NCBI GenBank assembly: GCA_947378425.1
Contig: CANCJV010000011.1
Location: forward strand, 1 to 64,000
Source: Synechococcaceae cyanobacterium
GTDB lineage: Bacteria; Cyanobacteriota; Cyanobacteriia; PCC-6307; Cyanobiaceae
Reading direction: 5' to 3'
Length of the DNA stretch: 64,000 nucleotides
Part shown: positions 35,849 to 44,932 of the stretch, piece by piece
Position numbering within the stretch: the first letter of the stretch is position 1
Layout: the number at the start of each line of letters is the position of its first letter
The notes under the pieces: model-generated
What the model saw: only the letters and a program-made list of their open reading frames with translations
Told to the model about the DNA's origin: nothing
The model's database searches: none
Position numbers and translations under genes: made by a program

Positions 35849-37213
35849 ATGACCATCGGCATCGGCTTGTTGGGGCTGGGCACGGTGGGAGCCGGCGTGG
35901 CGGCAATCTTGGCCAGCCCCGAAGGGCGCCATCCGCTGGTGGCGGAACTGGAGCTCAAACGGGTCGCCGTGCGCGATCTGAACCGCCCGAGGCCACTGCA
36001 GCTGGCCGCTGAACTGCTGAGCACCAGTGCCGAGGCGGTGATCGACGATCCCGCCGTGGAGATCGTCGTCGAGGTGATGGGCGGTCTGGAGCCGGCCCGC
36101 AGCCTGATCCTGCGCGCCATCGCCGCCGGCAAGCCGGTGGTGACGGCCAACAAGGCGGTGATCGCCCGCTACGGCGAGGAGATCGCCGCCGCTGCCGCCG
36201 CCCGGGGCGTCTATGTGCTGATCGAAGCCGCCGTCGGTGGAGGCATCCCGATCATCGAGCCGCTGAAGCAATCCCTGGGTGGCAATCGCATCCAGCGGGT
36301 CAGCGGCATCATCAACGGCACCACCAACTACATCCTCAGCCGCATGGCCGATGAGGGGGCGGCCTACGCCGAGGTGCTGGCCGATGCCCAGCGACTGGGC
36401 TACGCCGAGGCCGATCCGGCCGCCGATGTGCAGGGGGGAGATGCCGCCGACAAGATCGCGATCCTGGCGGGGCTGGCCTACGGCGGGCCGGTGCCCAGGG
36501 CCGGCATCGCCACCGAAGGCATCGACCGCCTCGATGCCCGCGATGTGGCCTACGCGGCCCAGCTGGGCTTCGTGGTCAAGCTGGTGGCCACGGCCGAGCG
36601 ACTGGGCGCAGGAGCCGAAGCCCCTGGCGAACCGATCTCCCTGGATGTGCGCGTCCACCCGACACTGCTGCCGAAGCAGCACCCTCTGGCGGGGGTGCAT
36701 GGGGTGAACAACGCGATCCTGGTGGAGGGCGATCCGGTCGGTCAGGTGATGTTCTACGGCCCGGGCGCCGGTGCCGGTCCCACGGCCTCGGCGGTGGTGG
36801 CCGACATCCTCAACATCGCCGGCATCCGCCAGGTGGGAGGAGCCGAAGCCGGCCTCGATCCGCTGCTGGCCGCGAGCAGCTGGCGCCGCTGTGAGCTGGT
36901 GGATGGTTCCAGCGCACGCCATCGCAACTATGTGCGCCTCCATACCCGCGATGAAGCGGGAGTGATCGGCCGCATCGGCACCTGCTTCGGCGAGGCGGGG
37001 GTGTCGATTCAATCGATCGTGCAATTCGAAGCCAGGCCCGACGAGACCGGCAAAGGCGATGACGAGACCGGCGCCGATTTCAGCGCGGAACCCAGTGCTG
37101 AAATCGTGGTGATCACCCATGAGGTGCAGGAATCCCACTTCCGCCAGGCCCTGGCGGCGATCGAAAACCTCAGAGAAGTCACAACCGTGGCAGCCTGCTT
37201 ACGCACGCTTTAA
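35849..37213 (+). CDS. hom: Homoserine dehydrogenase
   Basis: The enzyme reduces aspartate semialdehyde to homoserine with NAD(P)H, leading to threonine and methionine. The 454-residue product begins with the Rossmann motif GIGLLGLGTVGAGVAAIL. It has the substrate-binding block AAVGGGIPIIEPL and SGIINGTTNYILSRM, then HPLAGVHGVNNAILVEG. A C-terminal ACT domain of about 85 residues (VRLHTRDEAGVIGRIGTCF) would allow threonine feedback. ATG at 35849 was chosen over an in-frame TTG at 35840. An acidic stretch interrupts the ACT domain around DETGKGDDETGADFS. The gene is convergent with the PEP-CTERM-like gene. Confidence 0.95.
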   Translation: MTIGIGLLGLGTVGAGVAAILASPEGRHPLVAELELKRVAVRDLNRPRPLQLAAELLSTSAEAVIDDPAVEIVVEVMGGLEPARSLILRAIAAGKPVVTANKAVIARYGEEIAAAAAARGVYVLIEAAVGGGIPIIEPLKQSLGGNRIQRVSGIINGTTNYILSRMADEGAAYAEVLADAQRLGYAEADPAADVQGGDAADKIAILAGLAYGGPVPRAGIATEGIDRLDARDVAYAAQLGFVVKLVATAERLGAGAEAPGEPISLDVRVHPTLLPKQHPLAGVHGVNNAILVEGDPVGQVMFYGPGAGAGPTASAVVADILNIAGIRQVGGAEAGLDPLLAASSWRRCELVDGSSARHRNYVRLHTRDEAGVIGRIGTCFGEAGVSIQSIVQFEARPDETGKGDDETGADFSAEPSAEIVVITHEVQESHFRQALAAIENLREVTTVAACLRTL

Positions 37214-37254
37214 AGCGGCACAGCTCAGGCCGGCAACGTCACCCCAGACACCAC

Positions 37255-37282
37255 AAAAAAAAGCCCCATCGTTGCGTGGGGC
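37255..37282 (-). terminator. Intrinsic terminator for the minus-strand secreted-protein gene
   Basis: Read on the minus strand, GCCCCA (37282-37277) pairs with TGGGGC (37268-37263) around an 8-base loop and is followed by eight T. The T-run exists only on the minus strand, so it serves the gene ending at 37391. The same hairpin may block readthrough from hom. Confidence 0.8.
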
Positions 37283-37390
37283 CTTCTCAGAACGGCAAGC
37301 AAGTCCTACGGCTTTCCGCCGCCGACCGGGGTAAGCCGTTTCACTTCTGCCATGCAAAACCTCCGCTGAACGAACAACGGCAGACCGAGA

Positions 37391-38164
37391 TCAGGCCTTT
37401 TTGCTGGCCTTGATGCGGTTCCTCAGCCTGCGACTGAAGCCGAAGGCCATGCCGGCACCCATGACGGGCAGGGGGCCGGGAACGATCTGCTGCTGATAGG
37501 TATCTTTGACAGCTGTCAGCGTATCAAATTGAGCCACCGTCCATTTGTTTGAAACTGAAATTGGGGACTGGATCAAGAGCGGCACTGGACCCACCTGTGC
37601 ACCATTGATAGAAGTCAGGATAGGTATGCCATTGATATCCTTGGTTACCACAGTATTGCCAGGGGACAATGGATCGGTACTTATGGCGACGGCGCTGTCC
37701 AGCTGAACATTCTTGAAATCATAGCTAGGATCGGTTATCGCCAGAGTATAATCAAAGAATCCACTAATGGTTGCCGTGTTAGATGTCAAGGAAGGAGCAA
37801 ATAGGAGATTAAGGCTAAATTTGTCCCCTAAATATCCAGCCGGGGGATTCACCTCAAACCACTCGAAGACTGCTGACCCGAGGTTGGGCCCGACGTCGAA
37901 AGCGCCGACAGTAAATAATTTGTCACCACAGGCGACCGTATCGTTGGTTTGAATAACAGTAAAAGGTATGACTTTGATACCCCCCGGTCCTCCAGTAATC
38001 AGCGGCTCGCATTGGTATGAAGTTGCCTGAGCCGAACCAGCAGACAGTAACGAGCCTGCCCCTCCAAGCATGGCGGCAGCCATCAACATCTTGGAAATTG
38101 TCGAATGAAGTGCAAGGCCAGGGCTGAGGCCAGTCTTTTGCAGCAGCGAAGAGAACATGGCCAA
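37391..38164 (-). CDS. PEP-CTERM-like exported protein
   Basis: The 257-residue protein has a long signal region (about residues 22-48, MLMAAAMLGGAGSLLSAGSA then QAT). A beta-rich body follows, with two cysteines (YQCEPL and VACGDKL). The C-terminus reads VPGPLPVMGAGMAFGFSRRL and then RNRIKASKKA. That end matches the cyanobacterial PEP-CTERM-like sorting tail: a short motif, one hydrophobic helix and a basic end, normally cut by an exosortase. No exosortase is nearby. The body does not match a family I know. Its DNA is clearly less GC-rich than its neighbours, which suggests acquisition or relaxed codon selection. It ends before a good terminator. Confidence 0.75.
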   Translation of the reverse strand: MAMFSSLLQKTGLSPGLALHSTISKMLMAAAMLGGAGSLLSAGSAQATSYQCEPLITGGPGGIKVIPFTVIQTNDTVACGDKLFTVGAFDVGPNLGSAVFEWFEVNPPAGYLGDKFSLNLLFAPSLTSNTATISGFFDYTLAITDPSYDFKNVQLDSAVAISTDPLSPGNTVVTKDINGIPILTSINGAQVGPVPLLIQSPISVSNKWTVAQFDTLTAVKDTYQQQIVPGPLPVMGAGMAFGFSRRLRNRIKASKKA

Positions 38165-38835
38165 CAGAAATCAATACAACAAAGATTAAGCTCCCAGAAT
38201 ACGAGCAACACGCTGCAATTCATAGCGCTTCCGCCTATCTGGCGCGGTTGATCTGCATCACAGTTCTTGAATCTGTCGCCATGGCTTCACGTCTCACCAC
38301 CCCACCCCTCGGCCCAGTGCTCCGGCGGCCGCCACAACCCCTCTCGGGATCACCATCCCAGCCTGATCCATCCGATCGCAGCCGACCACGCTGCTAGGCG
38401 GCAGCTCGCTGATGCTCTGCAGCCGATGCCAAGACCCCCCGCGCCCCCCCCTGTGATCACGCCAATCAGCAGCACTGATCGCACCCGACTGGCACCGCGG
38501 CGCTCCCCTGGGGCAAAGTGGAAGAAATAGTGAACATCCCATCCCCCTTCACCGGCCGCCGCCCCATTCCCCGGACTCCGGCGATCCCGTGGACTCAAAC
38601 CATGTCGCGATCCGCTCACCGACCTCAACTTTTGTATCGAGACAAACCTTCCGTCCCGGCACAAGTCGGGAGCGTGGATCCAGCTCCAGCGACCCCGAGC
38701 CGACCCCGGATCTCAGTCTTGATCCTGAGCTGCCGCCAAGATCCAGCCCCCCCTCTCTCCTCCGCCACCTCGCTCCTGTCTCGATCCCTCCTTCCCCCTG
38801 TCCCTTTCCCGGTTCAGATCCCTCCAGCACCACCC
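38165..38835. other. 671-bp gap upstream of two divergent genes
   Basis: No supported gene on either strand. The left 60-100 bp are AT-rich, with a TAATCT-like box on the minus strand, and probably hold the promoter of the PEP-CTERM-like gene. The right part (38700-38830) is a C/T-rich stretch on the plus strand before the small gene at 38836. Confidence 0.55.
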
Positions 38836-39063
38836 ATGACACGCTCCACCCCCAATCTTCATCAGGGCGACTGCATCCAGCTGCCGGATGGCGGCGAACA
38901 TGGGCAGATGTATCAGGTCATCGGCGTTGATGATCGCGGCGATCGCTGCTGGCTGCGGGCCTGGCCCCTGGCCCGCCACGGCTCCCCCGTCTTCGAGGTC
39001 TCCCTGCGCCACGTTCAGACGACCGCCCACCGTCGTCGCCCGGGCGTCACCCGCCGGTCTTGA
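38836..39063 (+). CDS. Small conserved cyanobacterial protein
   Basis: A 75-residue soluble protein, MTRSTPNLHQGDCIQLPDGG at the start, then QMYQVIGVDDRGDRCWLRAW and GSPVFEVSLRHVQ. The pattern looks like a small SH3-like beta barrel. Similar short proteins occur in picocyanobacterial genomes as far as I recall, with no assigned function. ATG at 38836 follows a pyrimidine-rich leader. It lies just before the ABC binding protein gene, but a link is not evident. Confidence 0.65.
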   Translation: MTRSTPNLHQGDCIQLPDGGEHGQMYQVIGVDDRGDRCWLRAWPLARHGSPVFEVSLRHVQTTAHRRRPGVTRRS

Positions 39064-39088
39064 ATGGGAGGGCCCTGAGCCTCTGGGA

Positions 39089-40789
39089 TTGCCTCCAATC
39101 GCAGGCCTGACTGACTTTCCAGGGCGCCTGCGCCTGCTCTGCGGCCGTTGGGGCCGTCACCCAGGTCTGGAGAGGTCGAAGCGTCCATGTCCAGTCCTGC
39201 CGAGGTGCACCCCGGTGCTGGCCGCGCTGCTGCTGGTGTTGCCCGCCCTCAGCGCCTGCCAGCCTCGCCGGCCTGAAGGCATCCTGATCGTCGCCACCAA
39301 GAGCCGCATCGACTCCGTCGATCCCGCCGCCGCTTCGCGGGTGGGGATCATGCAGGTGCTCAGTGCCCTCGGTGATCCGCTCTACGCCATCGCCCCGGAC
39401 GGCCGACTCGAACCCCGCCTGGCCACGGCCCTGCCCCGCCTCAGCGCCGATGGGCTTCACGCCCGCATCCCCCTGCGCCAGCAGGTGCTGTTCCACGACG
39501 GCACCCCGTTCGACGCCGAGGCCATGGTGTTCTCGCTGAAGCGCTTCATGGCGATCGGCACCCTCGGCTTCCAGCTCAGCGACCGGGTGCGCACCGTGCG
39601 GGCCACAGGCCCCCACGAGATCGAGCTGGAGCTCAAGCAGCCCTTCAGCCCCCTGCCCCGGCTGCTGAGCGCGATCTTCCTCACCCCCATCTCCCCCACG
39701 GCTTACCGCAGCCACAAGGGCTCCTTTCTGGCGGATCGCTTCGTCGGCACCGGCCCCTACCGGCTCAGCTTCTTCAGCCCCCAGCAGCAGCGCCTCAGCC
39801 CCTGGCAGCGCTACTGGGGATCGCGGCCCCGCAACGGCGGCCTCTCCCTGGTGACCCTGAGCAACTCCACCGCCCTGTTCGGTGCCCTGCGCAGCGGCGA
39901 AGTGGACCTGCTGCTCTCCAGTGGCCTCGACATCGACCATCAGCGAGCCCTGCATCGCGAGGCCCAGGCCGGTCGTCTGCACGAAGCGATCGGCCCGGCC
40001 CTGGAGATCGGCTTCCTGTCGCTACTCAGCGACCAGCCACCACTGAATTCCCTGATCCTGCGCCAGGCGATCGCCCACAGCCTCGATCGCCGCACCCTCA
40101 GCAACCGGGCCAGCCTCGGCATCAAGCCCCCCCTGCGTCAGCTGGTGCCGCCGAGCCTGCCCGGCTCCGATGCCGATGCCTGGCCCGCCTACGACCCGGC
40201 CCGCGCCCGCCAGCTGTTCCGTCAGGCGGGCTACTGCAGCGGCAAGCGCTTCAGCCTGCCCCTCACCTTCCGCTCCGACATCCCCACTGATCGCCTGTTC
40301 GCCCTCACCTGGCAGGCCCAGCTGCAGCGCGATCTGAGGGACTGCATCAGCCTGGAGCCGACCGGGATGGAATCCACCACCGCCTATGACCAGCTCGGCA
40401 AGGGCGCCCTGGTGATGTTCTTCTACGACTGGAGCGCCGACTATCCCGACGCCGAAAACTTCCTGGTGCCCCTTCTGGGCTGCGAGCAGCCCCGCGGCAA
40501 CCATTGCCTCAAGGGCAACAGCGCCCTGAGCGGCAGCTTCTGGAGCGCCCCCGGCCTCGATCAACAGTTGCAGCAGAGCAGCCAGCTGGCCGGCGCGCCG
40601 CGCCTGGCCCTGCTGCACGCCATCCAGCAGCGCGCCGCCGCCGCCGGCCCCTATCTGCCGGTGTGGCTCACCGCCCCGGTGGCCTGGGCCCGTCCCCAGC
40701 TCAGTACGCCCCGCTTCGATGGCTCCGGCCGGGTGCTGCTGGGCGAGTTGCAGCGGCGCGAAACCCCATCGGGGAGGACCCAGCCATGA
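39089..40789 (+). CDS. ABC transporter substrate-binding lipoprotein, family 5 (peptide/nickel type)
   Basis: The product is a periplasmic solute-binding protein of the DppA/OppA/NikA type. Its lipoprotein signal reads PVLAALLLVLPALSAC, with the lipid-carrying cysteine following. The mature part has the family opening ATKSRIDSVDPAAASRVG, then DGRLEPRLATALP and the signature VLFHDGTPFDAEAMVFSLKR. The start is uncertain: TTG at 39089 (listed) gives a long leader, GTG at 39215 a very short one, and a CTG near 39163 would give the most natural signal. The permease gene overlaps the stop by 4 bp, confirming an operon. Substrate (peptides, nickel or other) cannot be read from the sequence. Confidence 0.85.
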   Translation: MPPIAGLTDFPGRLRLLCGRWGRHPGLERSKRPCPVLPRCTPVLAALLLVLPALSACQPRRPEGILIVATKSRIDSVDPAAASRVGIMQVLSALGDPLYAIAPDGRLEPRLATALPRLSADGLHARIPLRQQVLFHDGTPFDAEAMVFSLKRFMAIGTLGFQLSDRVRTVRATGPHEIELELKQPFSPLPRLLSAIFLTPISPTAYRSHKGSFLADRFVGTGPYRLSFFSPQQQRLSPWQRYWGSRPRNGGLSLVTLSNSTALFGALRSGEVDLLLSSGLDIDHQRALHREAQAGRLHEAIGPALEIGFLSLLSDQPPLNSLILRQAIAHSLDRRTLSNRASLGIKPPLRQLVPPSLPGSDADAWPAYDPARARQLFRQAGYCSGKRFSLPLTFRSDIPTDRLFALTWQAQLQRDLRDCISLEPTGMESTTAYDQLGKGALVMFFYDWSADYPDAENFLVPLLGCEQPRGNHCLKGNSALSGSFWSAPGLDQQLQQSSQLAGAPRLALLHAIQQRAAAAGPYLPVWLTAPVAWARPQLSTPRFDGSGRVLLGELQRRETPSGRTQP

Positions 40790-41805
40790 GCCGCCGCTCG
40801 GAGCTGCTGCGCTACCTCGGCGCCCGCCTGGCCCTGGCGCCGCTGATGCTCTGGCTGATCGCCAGCCTGGTGTTCCTGCTGCTGCGGGTGGCACCGGGAG
40901 ATCCCATCGATGCCCTGCTCGGCCCCAAGGCCCCAGCCGCCGCCCGGGCCGCCCTGCGCCACCAGCTCGGTCTCGATCAGCCCCTGTTCAGCCAGTACGG
41001 CCACTTCCTGGGCCAGCTGCTGCACGGCGATCTGGGCCTGTCCCAGAACAGCCAGGAGCCGGTGCTCGGCATCATCCGCGCCAGCCTGCCCGCCAGCCTG
41101 GAGCTGGGGGTCGTCGCCCTGGTGCTGGCGGCGGTGATCGGGCTGGCCGTGGGCTTCAGCGGCATCGCCCGGCCCGAGGGCAAGGTCGATCTGGCCGGGC
41201 GCCTGTTCGGCATCGGCACCTATGCCCTGCCACCGTTCTGGGCCGCCATGGTGGTGCAGCTGGTGTTCGCGGTCTGGCTGGGCTGGCTACCGGTGGGGGG
41301 CCGCTTTCCGCCCACGCTGCTGCCGCCTGAGGGCAGCGGCTTCTACCTGTTCGACAGCCTGCGCGCCGGCAATGGCCAGCAGTTCTGGGGGGCGTTGCGC
41401 CATCTGGTGCTGCCGGCGGCCACGCTCGGGGTGCTGCTGAGCGGCATTTTCACCAATGCCCTGCGCCTCAACCTGCGCCGCGCCCTGGGCTCGGACTATG
41501 TGGAAGCGGCCCGCAGCCGCGGCCTCAGCGAGCGACGGGTGGTGCTGCGCCATGCCCTGCCCAACGCCCTGCTGCCGGTGTTGACGATCACCGGCATCAC
41601 CGTCGCCTCCCTGATCGGCGGCGCCCTGCTGATCGAGGTCACCTACTCCTGGCCCGGCATCGCCTACCGGCTGCAGGAGGCCATCGCCCAGCGCGACTAC
41701 CCGCTGGTGCAGGGGATCGTCGTGGTGGTGGCGGCCCTGGTCGTGATGATCACGGTGGCGGTGGACCTGCTGGTGGCCCTGCTGGATCCGCGCATCCGCT
41801 TCTAG
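40786..41805 (+). CDS. ABC transporter permease, DppB/OppB type
   Basis: The 339-residue product is the B-type inner-membrane permease of a family 5 importer. It opens with RYLGARLALAPLMLWLIASL and FLLLRVAPGDPIDALLG. It has the assembly motif HLGQLLHGDLGLS-like segment (here FLGQLLHGDLGLSQ) and the EAA loop YVEAARSRGLSERRVVLRHA with its conserved Gly. About six membrane helices are present. It overlaps the binding-protein stop by 4 bp (ATGA). No second permease or ATPase gene follows; the next gene is convergent after 23 bp. The missing partners must be elsewhere, as in other picocyanobacteria. Confidence 0.92.
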   Translation: MSRRSELLRYLGARLALAPLMLWLIASLVFLLLRVAPGDPIDALLGPKAPAAARAALRHQLGLDQPLFSQYGHFLGQLLHGDLGLSQNSQEPVLGIIRASLPASLELGVVALVLAAVIGLAVGFSGIARPEGKVDLAGRLFGIGTYALPPFWAAMVVQLVFAVWLGWLPVGGRFPPTLLPPEGSGFYLFDSLRAGNGQQFWGALRHLVLPAATLGVLLSGIFTNALRLNLRRALGSDYVEAARSRGLSERRVVLRHALPNALLPVLTITGITVASLIGGALLIEVTYSWPGIAYRLQEAIAQRDYPLVQGIVVVVAALVVMITVAVDLLVALLDPRIRF

Positions 41806-41828
41806 GCGCGGGCTCGGGAGGTTCAGCT

Positions 41829-43511
41829 CTAGGGCTGCAGTCCATCGCGCCAGTGATGGGCGGCCTCCTGATCCAGCACGTAGGCGGTCACCCCCTGCTG
41901 ATGGCGCACCTGGGAGGGCAGGACCTGGGGCTGCTGCAGGCTCTGGAGAAAATCGCTGCAGAGGCCCAGCAACAGGCCCTGCACCATCACCGGATCCGCC
42001 CCCACCAGCTCACTGCCGAGCCGGAAGACCACCTCCTCCCGCTCGGTCATCCGCACCGGCGAGAAATGGCTGCCACCATCGACCAGCACCAGCCGGCTGC
42101 CGGTCTGTGCGGAGGGCAGGAACAGGTTGAGCTGCTCCTCCAGGGGCGGGGTGACCAGATCGAGGCTGCCTCCCACCATCAACGTCGGCACGGGTAAGGC
42201 CCCCAGCGCACCTCTGGGCCAGAGCAGGCTGCCGAAGCTGTTGAACACCATCACCCCGCGCAGATCAGCCGGCCTGGCCAGGGCTGGGGGCAAGCCGCCC
42301 GTGCTGGCCAGCTGGCATTGCAACAGGCGGGAGGGATTGCTGATCGGCAGGCGGTCGATCGCCCGGCGGCAACGGGCCTCCAGCCCGGGCTCAGGCGCCA
42401 CCCCAGCCGCCAGCATGGCCGTCAAGCCACCCAGGGAATGGCCCACCAGCACCACCCCCTGACCCTGGATCGGCAGCCGCCCCTGGCGTTGGGCGGCGAG
42501 CACCGCCGCCACATCCCGCAGCCGGCTCGCCACGGTTTCAGCCCCCGGTGGTGGCCTCTGGCCATCGAGAGCCGCCTTGAGCGCGGGGCCATCACTGCCG
42601 GGATGCTGCAGCACCACCACCGACCAGCCCCGCCGCGCCAGGGCGCTCGCCAACCAGGCGAACTGATCGGCATTGCTGCCGAGCCCGGGCAACACCAACA
42701 GCCAGGGCTGGCGGCCCGCCTCAAGACCCGGCTGGCTGCCAGCGGGCCACAGCTCCAGAGGCAGGGGCTCCTGGCGATGGTCCACTGCCAGGTCCAGGTG
42801 CAACGGTGCCGACGAGGATCGGCCGCTGAAGGCCAGGGGCCGGCTCTGCCGCTGCGGCAACGCCAACTCCGCGAGCTGCTGCAGGGCCTGGTGCTGGCGA
42901 TCAATCTGCTGGCGCCACTGCTGGGCCAGGGTCAACAGGCCATCGAGCTGCAGGCTGAGACTCGGCAGCGGCAGCGCCTGCAGCAGGCTCAGGGCCGTCA
43001 CCTCACGATGCTGGCGCAGCAGCTCCTGAAGGGTCTTCTGCAGCAGGGCCGTGGTGGACTTTCCATCCGGGGTGGTGAGCAGATCCCCCACTTCCGCCAA
43101 CATCTGCCCCCCGGCCCAGCTGTCCAGCAGCTGGCGGCCGAAGCTTCGATCCCGCAGCAGGGGAGCCCGCAGCAGGCGCAGCAGATCGGCGCGGCTGTCG
43201 GGTTCCAGCAGCTCCAGCCAGACCGCCACATCGGCACCGGCGGAGCCGAAGCCCCGGGATGCCAGGAACTGGGAGCCGCGGGGATCGTGACTCCAGATCT
43301 CCAGTTGATCCAGGCGAATCGGAATCTCAAGGCCGTCCAGTCGCAACTGCAACAGCTCCGCCGCCACCACTGGACGCTCCAGCCCAGGCCAGGGGGCCGT
43401 GATCAGCAGACTGACCAGCAAGGCCCCAATCCGTCGGAGGCCCCTGGGAGAGCGCGGTGACCGCTGGCGACAGTTCAGAAGGTGACGGTTCAGGTGGCGA
43501 GGCAATGGCAC
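41829..43511 (-). CDS. Secreted alpha/beta hydrolase, DUF1400 type
   Basis: The 560-residue protein has an N-terminal signal region (RRIGALLVSLLITAPWPGLE). An N-terminal domain follows (LRLDGLEIPIRLDQLEIWSH, then LLRDRSFGRQLLDSWAG) of the DUF1400 kind found in cyanobacterial hydrolases. The C-terminal alpha/beta hydrolase carries LLVLPGLGSNADQFAWLASAL, the nucleophile elbow GHSLGG, and a late HF in DGGSHFSPV that supplies the catalytic His. Related proteins resemble dienelactone or platelet-activating-factor hydrolases. The GTG at 43511 was chosen to limit overlap with the divergent transporter; an ATG at 43559 would overlap it by 55 bp. Substrate unknown. Confidence 0.75.
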   Translation of the reverse strand: MPLPRHLNRHLLNCRQRSPRSPRGLRRIGALLVSLLITAPWPGLERPVVAAELLQLRLDGLEIPIRLDQLEIWSHDPRGSQFLASRGFGSAGADVAVWLELLEPDSRADLLRLLRAPLLRDRSFGRQLLDSWAGGQMLAEVGDLLTTPDGKSTTALLQKTLQELLRQHREVTALSLLQALPLPSLSLQLDGLLTLAQQWRQQIDRQHQALQQLAELALPQRQSRPLAFSGRSSSAPLHLDLAVDHRQEPLPLELWPAGSQPGLEAGRQPWLLVLPGLGSNADQFAWLASALARRGWSVVVLQHPGSDGPALKAALDGQRPPPGAETVASRLRDVAAVLAAQRQGRLPIQGQGVVLVGHSLGGLTAMLAAGVAPEPGLEARCRRAIDRLPISNPSRLLQCQLASTGGLPPALARPADLRGVMVFNSFGSLLWPRGALGALPVPTLMVGGSLDLVTPPLEEQLNLFLPSAQTGSRLVLVDGGSHFSPVRMTEREEVVFRLGSELVGADPVMVQGLLLGLCSDFLQSLQQPQVLPSQVRHQQGVTAYVLDQEAAHHWRDGLQP

Positions 43512-44932
43512 GGCTGGCAGCCAGGGCTCGGACCTGGTGGCTTCAGTTTCCCGTGCCATTGCGCGATCTGGCGAGAATTCGGCTGATCGCGATGACCGGA
43601 GCCGGTGGGGTGCTCTATCTGACACCGCTGGTGTTCCACCACGAAGCCTTCAGTGCCAGCAGTGTGACCGAGGGATTGGCCCTGGCCGCCCTGGCCGGTA
43701 CGGGGGGACGCCTGCTCAGCGGTGTGCTGCTGGATCGGGGCCTGAGCTGCTCCTGGCCAGTGCTGCTGGCTTGCCTCACGGCCCTGTTGGGGGACACGGT
43801 GCTGTTCGGTGCCAGCGGCTTCGGCGGCTATGTCGGCGGCCAGCTGCTGCTGGGCATCTCCATGGGGCTCTACTGGCCGGCGATCGAGCTGGCGGTGCCC
43901 CTGGGCTGTGCGCCGGTTCCTTCGGCCCGGGGCTTTGCGCTGGTGCGCAGTGCCGATGCTGCCGGCATCGTCAGCGGCGCCCTGATCGGCGCCCTGCTGG
44001 CCGCCCTGGGCCGCCTGCGCGGCATCTACCTCCTGGATATCACCTGTCTGCTCACCGTGATCGTCCTGCTGTGGCGCCGGCCCCTGCCCCAGACCCAGCG
44101 CAAACGCCAGCGGGAAGGCCCCAGCACCCTGGGCTCCTGGCTGCCACCGCTGCTGCCGATCCTGGCCGTCACCGTGCTGGCCACCGCACTGCCGGCCTTG
44201 ATGCAGAGCGCCCTGCCCCTGGATCTGGTGCGGGGCGGCCTGCAGCGCAGCCCCCTGCCGGAAAGCCTCGGGGCCCTGACCATCGGGCTGCAGCTGGGTG
44301 TGCTGATGCTGATTCAGTGGCCGGTGGGGCAGGCCCTGGCGCGGCGGCCGGTGGGGGCGGGACTCAGCCTCAGCCTGGGCAGCTTTGCCGTCGGCTGCAG
44401 TCTGCTGGCCGCCTCGGCCTTCAGTTCCCGCGGCATGGTGCTGATGCTGCTGGCCCAGTTGCCCCTGGCCCTGGGCGAAGCCGCCTTTCTGCCCACCGCC
44501 ACCGAGGCGGTGGTGGAGCTCAGTCCCCGCCGCCATCAGGGACTGGCCATGGCCCTGTTCTCCCAGTGCTTCGCCGTCAGCGCCTTCGCAGCTCCGCTGC
44601 TGGCGGGCCAGCTGCTCGATCTGCAGCGCCACGGCGTCGGGCTCTGGCTTGGCATGGCCGCCCTGTGTGTGGCCGGCCTGCCACTGGTGGGCCGGGTGGA
44701 GCGCTTTCAGCGCCGCAACCTGCTGCAGGTGCTCAGCAGCGGCAGCGATCTGGAAGGGGAGGGCGGCCGCCAGATCCTTTATCGCTTCGACAGCAAGCCG
44801 AGAGCCAGCGGCGACAGGGCCACCGGCGATGGAGCCACTGACGACAATCCGCCCAGCAACCCTGAGGGCACCGAGAGCCAGGGCGGAGACAGCGAGGGCG
44901 GCGAGCACAATCGGGCTGCCCGCTGGCCCTGA
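43505..44932 (+). CDS. Major facilitator superfamily transporter
   Basis: The 475-residue protein has about 12 membrane helices in two groups of six, separated by a basic cytoplasmic loop (RRPLPQTQRKRQREGP). An MFS-like loop between helices 2 and 3 reads GTGGRLLSGVLLDRGLS. It most resembles drug/proton antiporter-type members, but no substrate motif is recognisable. The C-terminal 60 residues are a hydrophilic tail rich in Ser, Gly, Asp and Glu. ATG at 43505 was chosen; a GTG at 43457 would extend it by 16 residues. Its 5' end overlaps the divergent hydrolase start by a few bases, so each promoter must lie inside the other gene. Confidence 0.83.
   Translation: MARLAARARTWWLQFPVPLRDLARIRLIAMTGAGGVLYLTPLVFHHEAFSASSVTEGLALAALAGTGGRLLSGVLLDRGLSCSWPVLLACLTALLGDTVLFGASGFGGYVGGQLLLGISMGLYWPAIELAVPLGCAPVPSARGFALVRSADAAGIVSGALIGALLAALGRLRGIYLLDITCLLTVIVLLWRRPLPQTQRKRQREGPSTLGSWLPPLLPILAVTVLATALPALMQSALPLDLVRGGLQRSPLPESLGALTIGLQLGVLMLIQWPVGQALARRPVGAGLSLSLGSFAVGCSLLAASAFSSRGMVLMLLAQLPLALGEAAFLPTATEAVVELSPRRHQGLAMALFSQCFAVSAFAAPLLAGQLLDLQRHGVGLWLGMAALCVAGLPLVGRVERFQRRNLLQVLSSGSDLEGEGGRQILYRFDSKPRASGDRATGDGATDDNPPSNPEGTESQGGDSEGGEHNRAARWP

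Noticed and set aside
38267-38530. Small plus-strand frame in the 38.2-38.8 kb gap
   Set aside because: Pro/Arg/His-rich with no motif, and it overlaps equally poor frames on the other strand.
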